This document shows positions 1 to 7,922 of a stretch of DNA of 64,000 nucleotides, piece after piece (position 1 is the first letter of the stretch; each line of letters begins with the position of its first letter). The notes beneath the pieces are model-generated. The model made no database searches and had not been told where the DNA came from. It saw nothing but the letters and a program-made list of their open reading frames with translations. The stretch lies in contig JAFTXV010000011.1 of NCBI GenBank assembly GCA_017461505.1, positions 62,001 to 126,000 of the forward strand, written 5' to 3'. The DNA is from Paludibacteraceae bacterium. GTDB taxonomy: Bacteria; Bacteroidota; Bacteroidia; Bacteroidales; Paludibacteraceae. Made by a program: the position numbers and the translations under genes.

Positions 1-1
1 A

Positions 2-220
2 ACGGGGCGTCATCATCAGATTCGTTGCCAACTATCGGCTATTGGATTACCAATTAAAGGTGACTTGAAGTATGGCGCTAAGCGTAGTAATCCCGATGGA
101 GGTATATCGTTGCATGCGCGTAAAATAGAGTTTGTGCATCCAGTCAGCAAGTTGCCTATGTCTATCACAGCCCCAGTGCCTGAAGATACGCTGTGGAAGG
201 CACTTGAGCAACAGATATAA
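2..220 (+). CDS. RluA-family 23S rRNA pseudouridine synthase, 3' end only
   Basis: Only the last 72 codons lie in the window, read in the frame that ends with TAA at 218-220. The peptide begins TGRHHQIRCQLSAIGLPIKG and continues with GDLKYG and LHA. This is the conserved C-terminal half of RluA/RluC/RluD enzymes, where the TGRxHQIR stretch contributes to the active-site fold. The family isomerises specific uridines in rRNA or tRNA to pseudouridine. Which RluA subgroup it belongs to cannot be told from this tail, and an N-terminal S4 domain cannot be checked. The next gene has its own promoter 40 bases downstream. Confidence 0.85.
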   Translation, partial: TGRHHQIRCQLSAIGLPIKGDLKYGAKRSNPDGGISLHARKIEFVHPVSKLPMSITAPVPEDTLWKALEQQI

Positions 221-260
221 ATGTTTTACAACATATATTACGATAAAATCGCACAATGTA

Positions 261-292
261 TTTGCATATGTGCGATTTTTTTTGTAACTTTG
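261..292 (+). promoter_or_regulatory. Bacteroidetes housekeeping promoter of the iorAB operon
   Basis: TTTG at 261-264, exactly 20 bases, then TAACTTTG at 285-292, matching the -33/-7 consensus TTTG-N20-TAnnTTTG of the Bacteroidetes primary sigma factor. The expected leader is about 15-20 bases before the ATG at 314, which argues against any start upstream of 314. Confidence 0.85.
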
Positions 293-313
293 CACGTTAA
301 AAATTTAATCAAT

Positions 314-1513
314 ATGGCTATGAAGATCTCAAAACGTGCAGAAAGTATGCCGCAGTCGCCTATTCGTAAGTTGGCAAAGTATGCCGAGGCGGCCCACCGA
401 AACGGTATTCATATCTATTCGCTCAACATTGGTCAGCCTGACATTCAGACGCCTGCTTGTGCCACGGATGCGATAGCTAATTTTAATAAGGAAATACTAG
501 CCTATACCCCTTCGCAAGGTGTGATTTCCTTGCGTGCGAAGATGGTGGGGTATTATGCTGAATATGGCATTGATGTGTCGCCTGATGAGATTATTATTAC
601 CTCGGGCGGTTCGGAAGCCATTATGTTTGCGTATATGGCATGTTTGAATCCTGGCGATGAAATTATTGTTACCGAACCTAGTTATGCCAACTATATGGCG
701 TTTGCAGTGTCATGTGGTGCGGTGATTAAACCGGTAAAGACCCATATTGAAAATGGTTTTAAATTACCATCGGTAGAGGAGTTTGAGAAGCAAATAACCG
801 ATAAGACTCGTGCTATCCTTATATGCAATCCGAACAACCCAACGGGTTATCTCTACAGCAAACAAGAGATGCTGCAGATACGTGATTTGGTGAAGAAGTA
901 CAATCTTTATCTATTCTCAGATGAGGTGTATCGTGAGTTTATCTATACCAAGCGTCCATATATATCTGCCTTTCATCTAGAGGGTATAGAGGATCATGTG
1001 ATATTGATTGATTCGGTGAGCAAGCGTTATTCGCTATGTGGTGTGCGTATTGGTGCTTTGATTACGAAGAATAAGGAGGTTCATCAAGCGGTGATGAAGT
1101 TTTGCCAAGCACGTCTTTCGCCACCGTTGATAGGTCAGGTGATTGCAGAGTCTGCATTAGCTACACCTCATGAGTATTTAGAGGAAGTGTACGATGAATA
1201 CTTGTCTCGTCGTAATTTCCTTATTGATCAACTCAATCAGATTCCAGGTGTGTTTGCACCTACACCAATGGGGGCGTTCTACGTAATGGTGCATCTGCCT
1301 GTGGATGATACGGATAAGTTCTGTCAATGGTGCTTGACAGACTTCCAATACGAGGGGCAGACAGTGATTATGGCACCCGGTAGTGGTTTTTATACCAATC
1401 CTGAAGATGGTCGCCATCAGGTACGCATGGCATATATCCTCAATAAGGAAGATTTGGCAAAAGCAGTATTGGTGCTGCGTAAGGCATTAGAGGCGTACAA
1501 TTTGCAACAATAA
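314..1513 (+). CDS. PLP-dependent aminotransferase, class I/II
   Basis: 399 residues, fold-type I aminotransferase (AAT-like). Visible landmarks are the substrate-binding segment NIGQPDIQTP (about 38-47), NPNNPTG (172-178), SDEVYREF (202-209) and the PLP lysine in DSVSKRYS (K237). The frame is open from 221, but the promoter -7 box at 285-292 lies inside that extension, so the start is the ATG at 314 (MAMKISKRAE). It is the first gene of a four-gene operon with iorA, iorB and a second aminotransferase. It probably converts an amino acid and 2-oxoglutarate to the 2-oxoacid used by IorAB, or the reverse. The family call is firm; substrate preference (aromatic, aspartate or branched) cannot be read from the sequence. 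Confidence 0.9.
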   Translation: MAMKISKRAESMPQSPIRKLAKYAEAAHRNGIHIYSLNIGQPDIQTPACATDAIANFNKEILAYTPSQGVISLRAKMVGYYAEYGIDVSPDEIIITSGGSEAIMFAYMACLNPGDEIIVTEPSYANYMAFAVSCGAVIKPVKTHIENGFKLPSVEEFEKQITDKTRAILICNPNNPTGYLYSKQEMLQIRDLVKKYNLYLFSDEVYREFIYTKRPYISAFHLEGIEDHVILIDSVSKRYSLCGVRIGALITKNKEVHQAVMKFCQARLSPPLIGQVIAESALATPHEYLEEVYDEYLSRRNFLIDQLNQIPGVFAPTPMGAFYVMVHLPVDDTDKFCQWCLTDFQYEGQTVIMAPGSGFYTNPEDGRHQVRMAYILNKEDLAKAVLVLRKALEAYNLQQ

Positions 1514-1537
1514 GATTTTAAAATAATACTAAATACT

Positions 1538-3148
1538 ATGAAACACCTATTATTAGGCGATGAAGCCATAGCGCAAGGCGCTATCGATGCAGGACTGAGT
1601 GGTGTATATGCCTATCCTGGTACACCCTCTACTGAGATTACTGAATACATTCAGTTAAGCGAGAAGAAACAAACTAGAGGTATCTTCTGTCGCTGGGCAA
1701 CTAACGAGAAAACTGCTATGGAAGGCGCTTTAGGTATGTCCTATATGGGCAAACGTGCGCTGGTTTGTATGAAACATGTGGGTATGAATGTGTGTGCAGA
1801 TGCCTTTATGAATGCCGCTATTACAGGCGTGAATGGCGGTTTGGTAGTATTGGCAGCAGACGACCCTTCGATGCACTCTTCGCAGAACGAGCAAGACTCG
1901 CGTTTCTATGCGAAGTTTGCTATGATTCCATGTCTTGAGCCAAGCAACCAACAAGAGGCATACGATATGATGCATTATGCATTTGATTTATCGGAGTCGC
2001 TTCGAACACCTATTCTTATGCGCGTGACCACGCGTATGGCGCATTCGCGCGCAGTGGTGGAGACGATGGACGCACCTCGTGAGCAGAATATGCTTGCAGC
2101 ACCTGAGAATACCAATCATTTTATTTTGCTGCCGGCTTTTGCGCGTAAGAATTATGCAGAACTAGTGGAGGCACAAGCTGATTTCGTACAAACTAGCGAG
2201 GAGTCGTTATACAACACCTATACCAAGGGTAGTAATCCTGAGAAGGCTATCTTAACTACTGGCATTGCATATAATTATCTAATGGAAGTGAAAGGTGAAA
2301 ACGGAAAAGTGAAAAGTGAGAGTGTGCTGAAGATAGCCCAATATCCATTGCCAAAAGCATTGATAGATCAAATGGTAGCCGATGGTGCAAAAGAAATACT
2401 AGTGATGGAAGAAGGACAACCTGTGGTTGAGGAAATTATCCGCGGTATGGTGCCTTCTACAGTAGCCGTCAAAGGACGTTTGACAGGCGATTTACCTCGT
2501 ATGGGTGAACTCACTCCTGACAGCGTGCGCAAAGCATTGGTGGGGGATATAGTTCTGAACTCCGGATTCCAGATGCCAGAAATAGTAGTAGGTCGTCCAC
2601 CTGCATTGTGTCAAGGTTGCGGTCATAGAGATATGTATGCAGCGCTCAATGAAGTGGCACGGGAACATGAGAATGCTAAGATCTTTGGTGATATCGGTTG
2701 TTACACTCTCGGTGCTTTATCGCCATTCCATGCAATCCATGCATGTGTGGAGATGGGAGCTAGTATCACGATGGCAAAAGGAGCTGCTGATGCGGGACAA
2801 TTCCCAGCATTTGCTGTGATAGGTGATAGTACGTTTACCCACTCAGGTATGACGGGCTTGCTCGACTGTGTGAATAGCAACGCCAACGTGGTTGTGTTGA
2901 TTTCAGATAATCTTACAACGGGTATGACAGGTGGACAAGATTCTGCTGGTACAGGTCGTTTAGAGGCTATTTGCTGTGGTCTTGGCGTTGCGCCAGAGCA
3001 TGTACGCGTGGTAGTGCCATTGCCAAAGAATATGGAGGAAATCAAGCAAGTACTCCGCGAAGAAGTAGCTTACAATGGTACTTCTGTTGTGATTGCTCGT
3101 CGCGAATGTATTCAAACTCTCAAACGTCATTTGAAAGCGAAGAAATAG
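1538..3148 (+). CDS. iorA: Indolepyruvate:ferredoxin oxidoreductase, alpha subunit
   Basis: 536 residues. IorA binds thiamine diphosphate and, with IorB, oxidatively decarboxylates aryl-2-oxoacids (indolepyruvate, phenylpyruvate) to acyl-CoA and reduced ferredoxin, reversibly. The N-terminal half is the pyrimidine-binding domain (AYPGTPSTEI near 21-30). The C-terminal half is the TPP-binding domain with CQGCGHR (about 355-361), GDIGCYTLG (about 385) and GDSTF (about 429) followed by NSNANVVVLISDN. Many IorA proteins end in a ferredoxin-like domain with two [4Fe-4S] motifs. Here the protein stops at VVIARRECIQTLKRHLKAKK, so that domain is absent. The region around residues 251-262 (VKGENGKVKSES) is encoded by a 7-base word array (2288-2322). 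iorB follows after 31 bases. Confidence 0.93.
   Translation: MKHLLLGDEAIAQGAIDAGLSGVYAYPGTPSTEITEYIQLSEKKQTRGIFCRWATNEKTAMEGALGMSYMGKRALVCMKHVGMNVCADAFMNAAITGVNGGLVVLAADDPSMHSSQNEQDSRFYAKFAMIPCLEPSNQQEAYDMMHYAFDLSESLRTPILMRVTTRMAHSRAVVETMDAPREQNMLAAPENTNHFILLPAFARKNYAELVEAQADFVQTSEESLYNTYTKGSNPEKAILTTGIAYNYLMEVKGENGKVKSESVLKIAQYPLPKALIDQMVADGAKEILVMEEGQPVVEEIIRGMVPSTVAVKGRLTGDLPRMGELTPDSVRKALVGDIVLNSGFQMPEIVVGRPPALCQGCGHRDMYAALNEVAREHENAKIFGDIGCYTLGALSPFHAIHACVEMGASITMAKGAADAGQFPAFAVIGDSTFTHSGMTGLLDCVNSNANVVVLISDNLTTGMTGGQDSAGTGRLEAICCGLGVAPEHVRVVVPLPKNMEEIKQVLREEVAYNGTSVVIARRECIQTLKRHLKAKK
2288..2322 (+). repeat. 7-base word array (GTGAAAA family) inside iorA
   Basis: Five consecutive heptamers: GTGAAAG, GTGAAAA, CGGAAAA, GTGAAAA, GTGAGAG. 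The reading frame passes through it intact and gives a lysine/glutamate-rich linker. A very similar array with the same CGGAAA variant in second position lies in yidC (28637-28664). Confidence 0.8.
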
Positions 3149-3179
3149 TTGAAGTGTATAGTTTAAAGGTAAAATTTGT

Positions 3180-3752
3180 ATGAAACGCGATATTATTTTA
3201 GCAGGCGTAGGTGGGCAAGGAATCCTCTCTATAGCCACAGTTATCGGTGATGCTGCTTTGAATGAGGGGCTTTATCTCAAGCAAGCCGAAGTACACGGTA
3301 TGAGTCAACGTGGAGGTGATGTGCAATCCAATCTCCGTCTCTCTTCTGATCCAATTTATTCAGATCTAATTCCATTGCAAGGAGCAGATATTATCATATC
3401 TCTTGAACCTATGGAAGCATTGCGCTATTTGCCCTACTTGAAACCAGAAGGATGGATTGTAACTTCTTCCAAACCTTTTGTGAATATTCCTAACTATCCT
3501 GATATCGAGGATATTCTTGCGCACGTCAAAGCAGTAAAGAATCACGTATTGGTTGATGTGGAAGAATTGGCAAAGCAGGCTGGTGCACCCGCTCAAGCAG
3601 CTAACATGGTGCTGTTGGGTGCAGCGATACCTATGCTAGATATTGATTACGATAAAATTATAGCGGGTGTTCAGCGTATATTCTCGCGTAAGGGAGAGGC
3701 TGTTGTAGCATCCAATGTAGCAGCTATTGAAGCGGGATATAAGGCCAAGTGA
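3180..3752 (+). CDS. iorB: Indolepyruvate:ferredoxin oxidoreductase, beta subunit
   Basis: 190 residues, the gamma-type domain of 2-oxoacid:acceptor oxidoreductases. It starts MKRDIILAGVGGQGILS with the diagnostic GVGGQGI (about 9-15) and has HGMSQRGGDV (about 39-48), which is near-invariant in IorB. It partners IorA in oxidising arylpyruvates with CoA and ferredoxin. It sits 31 bases after iorA and 25 bases before the next aminotransferase, so it is surely cotranscribed. The phenylacetate-CoA ligase gene often linked to iorAB is not in this operon. Confidence 0.93.
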   Translation: MKRDIILAGVGGQGILSIATVIGDAALNEGLYLKQAEVHGMSQRGGDVQSNLRLSSDPIYSDLIPLQGADIIISLEPMEALRYLPYLKPEGWIVTSSKPFVNIPNYPDIEDILAHVKAVKNHVLVDVEELAKQAGAPAQAANMVLLGAAIPMLDIDYDKIIAGVQRIFSRKGEAVVASNVAAIEAGYKAK

Positions 3753-3779
3753 GAATTTGAATAAAGAATTTTGAATTAT
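3753..3779 (+). repeat. 7-base word array (GAATTAT family) at the iorB/aminotransferase junction
   Basis: Words GAATTT, GAATAAA, GAATTTT, GAATTAT fill the whole 25-base gap. The start codon of the next gene overlaps the last word. The exact word GAATTAT recurs on the minus strand at the 3' end of kdsB (11139-11159). Confidence 0.65.
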
Positions 3780-5106
3780 GTCTTTTCCTCTAAATAAACA
3801 ATTAGTGGATCAAACTTGTATAGATTTTGGTCTGCGCAATGCCAAGGAACTTGGAGCGGCCTCTATTCGTCAGTTAGTTGGCGTGGTGAAAGATATTGAA
3901 CGTGCTACTAGCGAGGAGTTTGTCCATATGGAGCTGGGTGAACCAGGTTTACCTGCAGAAATGATAGGTATTCAGGCAGAAAATGAAGCGCTGTTATCGG
4001 GATGTGGATCTCATTATCCTATTATCACGGGTATACCAGAGGTAAAGCATTGGGGAAGTGAGTTTGTACGTGCGTTCATGGGATTGGATATACCTCAGGA
4101 ATGTATAGTTCCGACCGTGGGTAGTATGCAAGCTGCATTTGCACTCAATATGACCATGATGCAGCTGGATAAAGAGCGTGATACAGTACTTTTCTTAGAT
4201 CCATGCTTTCCTGTGCAAAAGCAGCAATGTAAAGTGATTGGCGTGCGTGTTGAAGCGATGGATGTGGCAGATTATCGGGGTGAAGCATTGGCAGTGGAAT
4301 TGGAACGACGATTCCAGTCGGGTAGGATAGCTGCGATGCTGTTTTCTAATCCGAATAATCCTTCTTGGATGTGCATGACAGAGCGCGAATTGGAGATTAT
4401 AGGACAGTTGGCTACACGCTACAATGTGCTTGTGATTGAAGATTTGGCATATATGAATATGGACTTCCGTGATGCAGAACGCGGTACGCCATACGAACCA
4501 CCTTATCAACCAACAGTAGGTCGCTATACCAACAATTGTGTGCATATGATTTCGTGCTCCAAGATGTTCTCTTATGCAGGCCAACGTGGTGCTATTGTGG
4601 CGATGAATCCGTATCTTGCTCATCGCAAATTTGCCTCATTAGCAGAGCGTTATGGTAATGATGGAGAGTTCTTGCGCAATTTCGTATATATCATTCTCTA
4701 TAGTCTTTCGTCGGGTGTTGCGCACTCGGTGCAGTATGCTATGGCAGCGATGTTTAGGGCTGCTTGTCAGGGTAAGATAGATTATGTGGCGAACACGCGT
4801 GAGTATGCCCGTAGGGCGAAGATTGTGAAGGAGATTATGGTGAAGAATGGTTTTCATATTGTGTATGATGAAGATGCAGATGGGCAATCAGTTGGCGATG
4901 GATTCTTCTTTACGTTTGGCTATAAAGATTGGACGGGTGAGAAGATGGTAAACAAACTGATTTACTATGGCATATCTGCTATTTCGCTTGCTAGTACAGG
5001 CGCTCAAAGAGAAGGTATGCGCGGCTGTGTATCTTGCATACGAGAAGACCAATACGAGCAACTTGACCAACGTTTAGCATTGTTTAATCGCGATTTTGGA
5101 GGATAA
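3778..5106 (+). CDS. PLP-dependent aminotransferase, class I (second of the operon)
   Basis: 442 residues, fold-type I aminotransferase. Motifs: GEPGLP (about 54), the asparagine loop SNPNNPSWMC (about 191-200), VIEDLAYMNMDFR (about 220-232) and the PLP lysine K262 in SCSKMFSYAGQRG. It is clearly a different subfamily from the first aminotransferase of the operon. The NPNNPS loop and the KMFSYAGQR segment are unlike the aspartate or alanine groups. As the last gene after iorAB it probably supplies or drains arylpyruvates, but the substrate is not evident. No convincing terminator follows; the next 200 bases hold an 11-base word array and the promoter of the next operon. Confidence 0.88.
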   Translation: MSFPLNKQLVDQTCIDFGLRNAKELGAASIRQLVGVVKDIERATSEEFVHMELGEPGLPAEMIGIQAENEALLSGCGSHYPIITGIPEVKHWGSEFVRAFMGLDIPQECIVPTVGSMQAAFALNMTMMQLDKERDTVLFLDPCFPVQKQQCKVIGVRVEAMDVADYRGEALAVELERRFQSGRIAAMLFSNPNNPSWMCMTERELEIIGQLATRYNVLVIEDLAYMNMDFRDAERGTPYEPPYQPTVGRYTNNCVHMISCSKMFSYAGQRGAIVAMNPYLAHRKFASLAERYGNDGEFLRNFVYIILYSLSSGVAHSVQYAMAAMFRAACQGKIDYVANTREYARRAKIVKEIMVKNGFHIVYDEDADGQSVGDGFFFTFGYKDWTGEKMVNKLIYYGISAISLASTGAQREGMRGCVSCIREDQYEQLDQRLALFNRDFGG

Positions 5107-5156
5107 CTTCAAGAATTACCTAGAAGGCTACGTGTACATTACTGAGAAAGTATAGA

Positions 5157-5200
5157 GTGGTAGGGGAATGATTCGGTAATGGTACGGGGAAAGGTAGGTG
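5157..5200 (+). repeat. 11-base word array (GTGGTACGGGA family)
   Basis: Four consecutive 11-mers: GTGGTAGGGGA, ATGATTCGGTA, ATGGTACGGGG, AAAGGTAGGTG. A cleaner copy of the same word lies on the minus strand at 26091-26123. The rest of 5107-5236 shows nothing else I can name. Confidence 0.65.
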
Positions 5201-5235
5201 AAATCGATGATTTACCATAGAATTTCGTGCATGCG

Positions 5236-5267
5236 CTTGCGTATGTGCGAAATTTTTTGTACCTTTG
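5236..5267 (+). promoter_or_regulatory. Housekeeping promoter of the polysaccharide operon
   Basis: CTTG at 5236-5239, 20 bases, TACCTTTG at 5260-5267. The spacer begins with the same CGTATGTGCGA pattern as the promoter at 261-292. A pair of GAATTTT/GAGTTTA heptamers (5301-5314) lies in the leader. Confidence 0.85.
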
Positions 5268-5316
5268 CAGGCTAATTGATGATTAATGTTTTTTAATTAC
5301 GAATTTTGAGTTTAAA

Positions 5317-6294
5317 ATGCAGAATTTTGCTCTTATAGGTGCGGCGGGATATATTGCTCCGCGACATATTAAAGCTATTGCTGATACGGGCAATAACCTA
5401 CTGGTTGCCTACGATAAATTTGATTCGGTAGGCAGATTGGATAGTAGTTTCCCAGATTGTAGTTTCTTTACGGAAAACGAGCAGTTTGATCGTTTTTGCT
5501 CAAAGCAGATGCGTACGGATAATCCATTGTCGTGGATAAGTATTTGTACCCCTAATTATACCCATGATGCGTTTATTCGTTATGGTTTGCGTTTGGGCTG
5601 TGATGTTATTTGTGAGAAACCCTTGGTGTTGAATCCGTATAATATTGACAATTTGGTAGATTTGGAGGCGGAAACAGGTCATAAGGCGTATACGATATTG
5701 CAGTTGCGTTTACATGATAAGATAGCAGCATTGCGGGAGAAGGTGCAGAATGGTCCTAAAGACAAAGTGTATGATGTGGATTTGACGTATATCACTAGTC
5801 GCGGTAAATGGTACTATAGTAGCTGGAAGGGTGATGTGCATAAGTCAGGTGGTATTGCTACGAATATTGGTGTGCACTTCTACGATATGTTGCAATGGAT
5901 ATTTGGTGAAGTGAAGCAGAATATTGTTCATGTGATGAGCTTTGACCGCGTGGCAGGTTACTTGGAATTGGAGCGTGCACGGGTGCGTTACTTCCTCAGT
6001 ATCAATGCGGATTGTCTGCCTGCGAACGCTGTACAAGGCGAAAAACGTACCTACCGTACATTATCTATTGACGGTGAGGAGTTTGAGTTTAGTCAAGGCT
6101 TTACTGAGTTGCATACAGAAAGCTATAAGCAGATATTAGCGGGTAATGGTTTTCGTATCTCGGAGGCCCGTCCTTGTATTGAGATGGTAAGTCATATACG
6201 TAATGCTGAGCCGATTGGTTTGGTGGGTGATTATCATCCGTTGGCAAAATTGGAATTGGCAAAGCATCCTTTTGGATGGAATGTGAGAAATTAA
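5317..6294 (+). CDS. UDP-GlcNAcA 3-dehydrogenase-like oxidoreductase (WbpB/WlbA type)
   Basis: 325 residues, Gfo/Idh/MocA family. The N-terminus FALIGAAGYIAPRHIKAI is the nucleotide-binding loop typical of WbpB/WlbA, which oxidise C3 of UDP-N-acetylglucosaminuronic acid on the way to UDP-2,3-diacetamido sugars. The catalytic lysine lies in CEKPLV (K101). The stretches LTYITSRGKWY and SWKGD and the histidine of NIGVHFYDML also match that subfamily closely. It is the first gene of a surface polysaccharide operon. In Porphyromonas gingivalis the Wbp/Vim pathway makes the linking sugar that anchors T9SS cargo to A-LPS. That role here is an inference, supported by T9SS genes elsewhere in the window. 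The partner aminotransferase and acetyltransferase genes are not in the window. Confidence 0.88.
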   Translation: MQNFALIGAAGYIAPRHIKAIADTGNNLLVAYDKFDSVGRLDSSFPDCSFFTENEQFDRFCSKQMRTDNPLSWISICTPNYTHDAFIRYGLRLGCDVICEKPLVLNPYNIDNLVDLEAETGHKAYTILQLRLHDKIAALREKVQNGPKDKVYDVDLTYITSRGKWYYSSWKGDVHKSGGIATNIGVHFYDMLQWIFGEVKQNIVHVMSFDRVAGYLELERARVRYFLSINADCLPANAVQGEKRTYRTLSIDGEEFEFSQGFTELHTESYKQILAGNGFRISEARPCIEMVSHIRNAEPIGLVGDYHPLAKLELAKHPFGWNVRN

Positions 6295-6301
6295 TTTGAA
6301 G

Positions 6302-7132
6302 ATGAGAAAATTATTAATACTTTTATTGCCATTGCTATTGGCATCATGTGTGACAAGTAGAAAGGTAAATCTACTGCAAGAGTCGGGTAAGCATGGTGTG
6401 CCTGCATACGCTGATACGTTGACCTATGAGGATTATAACATCCGTATAGGTGATCGATTGTATGTGTATGTGTATTCCATTGACGAACGCGTTAGCAGCA
6501 TGTTCAATGCATCTGGTAATAGCGGAATTTATAGTTCGCAAATTCGTCGCGGAACGGGAGTTTCGGAATCCTATGATTTGTATACCTATTTGGTAGATGA
6601 GGATGGTATGATAGACTATCCGTTGGTAGGTAAGATTCCTGTGCGTGGTAAAACAACACGTGAAGTAAAGGCTGTGTTGGAACAGTCGTTGATGGAATAT
6701 GTGCAAGATCAGACTGAGTATAAACTACTTTCTGTAGAAGTGAATATTGTTCGTGGAACCTTCAGTGTAATCAGTGATCATGGTAGTGGTATGTTCGCGA
6801 TGCCAAAAGAGAAAGTGACTATCTTTGAGGCACTTGCAATGGCAGGTGATATCGGTGATTTTGGTGATCGCAGTAAAGTACGTATTGTTCGTGAAATTGA
6901 AGGCGAGACAAAGGTGATGACATTTGATGTGCGCTCAGAGGATATTATTAATTCGGAATACTATTACATCGAACCAAATGATGTGATTTATATTCAGCGC
7001 ATTAAGGGCCAAAGTTTTGGTATTAATTCCGTGACAACAACCATCAGTGTTGTGGCAACCACCTTGGCTTTTGGTGGTTTTATATATGGCTTGGTGGTGC
7101 GTATAATGAATACGGTGGAGAATCATAAATAG
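6302..7132 (+). CDS. Polysaccharide export lipoprotein, Wza-like (first copy)
   Basis: 276 residues from the ATG at 6302; a TTG two codons upstream is in frame but less likely. A lipoprotein signal peptide ends LLLASC with the lipidated cysteine at residue 16. A Poly_export domain follows (RIGDRLYVYVYSIDE) with a central DGMIDYPLVGKI strand. A SLBB-like part contains EKVTIFEALAMAGDIGDFGDRSKVRIVRE. A hydrophobic segment near the C-terminus (TTTISVVATTLAFGGFIYGL) could be the outer-membrane helix. It forms the export channel with the Wzc protein two genes on. A second, shorter homologue follows after 13 bases. Confidence 0.88.
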   Translation: MRKLLILLLPLLLASCVTSRKVNLLQESGKHGVPAYADTLTYEDYNIRIGDRLYVYVYSIDERVSSMFNASGNSGIYSSQIRRGTGVSESYDLYTYLVDEDGMIDYPLVGKIPVRGKTTREVKAVLEQSLMEYVQDQTEYKLLSVEVNIVRGTFSVISDHGSGMFAMPKEKVTIFEALAMAGDIGDFGDRSKVRIVREIEGETKVMTFDVRSEDIINSEYYYIEPNDVIYIQRIKGQSFGINSVTTTISVVATTLAFGGFIYGLVVRIMNTVENHK

Positions 7133-7145
7133 GAGGGGGAAAGAG

Positions 7146-7901
7146 ATGAGAAAGATTTTTACACATATATTGATTGTTTCTATTTTAAGCATGTTGACCA
7201 GTTGCTATGGTTATCGTCAAGTGGGCCTATTGCAAGAACGGAATGATCTGCCTCAATACGATTCTGCAAATTACGAGCCTTATCGTTTGCAGGTGAATGA
7301 TGAGATTATTTATCGTGTAGTAACGATGGATGAAACAATTGCCAAGACTCTATCTGCGAATATGCAAGGAGCAGGACAATATGCCAATTCGTATCGCATT
7401 TATTCGGATGGTACAGTGGATATTCCATTTTTGACACCTGTGAAATTGGCAGGTTTGACTGAATTAGAAGCACAAGATACTTTGCGTAAGGCGTTCCGTG
7501 AGATTATTCCCGATGCGGACGTGAAGTTGGCGATGTACAACAAAACTTTCACTGTTTTAGGTGATGCACGTTCGGGTAAATATGCTATCAATAAAGAGCG
7601 ATTGACAATCTTCCAAGCTTTAGCAATGACAGGTGATTTGATGAGTTCGGGTGATAGACGACATGTGCGTATTATTCGTCCGAGGGGCAATGCTGAACCA
7701 GAGGTGCTTGAGTTTGATATACGAACTAATAGCATTATTGACTCGAAATACTACTATGTATATCCAAATGACTTGATCTATGTAAGTCGAGATGCAGGTA
7801 GTTTCTATAAGCAACAAAGTTACAGTAGTTTCTTAGCCTTGATTACTAGTTCTGTATCATTGTTAATCACTGTGCTTAATTACATCCCTGGTGTGTGGTA
7901 A
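7146..7901 (+). CDS. Polysaccharide export lipoprotein, Wza-like (second copy)
   Basis: 251 residues. Signal peptide with lipobox MLTSC (cysteine 20), then the same architecture as the preceding gene: LQVNDEIIYRV, DGTVDIPFLTPVKL, KERLTIFQALAMTGDLMSSGDRRHVRIIRP, and a C-terminal hydrophobic stretch (SSFLALITSSVSLLITVL). The two Wza-like proteins are clearly diverged, so this is an old tandem duplication. They may form mixed or alternative channels, or one may act as a periplasmic adaptor. Followed 21 bases later by the Wzc-like gene. Confidence 0.87.
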   Translation: MRKIFTHILIVSILSMLTSCYGYRQVGLLQERNDLPQYDSANYEPYRLQVNDEIIYRVVTMDETIAKTLSANMQGAGQYANSYRIYSDGTVDIPFLTPVKLAGLTELEAQDTLRKAFREIIPDADVKLAMYNKTFTVLGDARSGKYAINKERLTIFQALAMTGDLMSSGDRRHVRIIRPRGNAEPEVLEFDIRTNSIIDSKYYYVYPNDLIYVSRDAGSFYKQQSYSSFLALITSSVSLLITVLNYIPGVW

Positions 7902-7922
7902 GAATTAATAATTAAAATAGAT

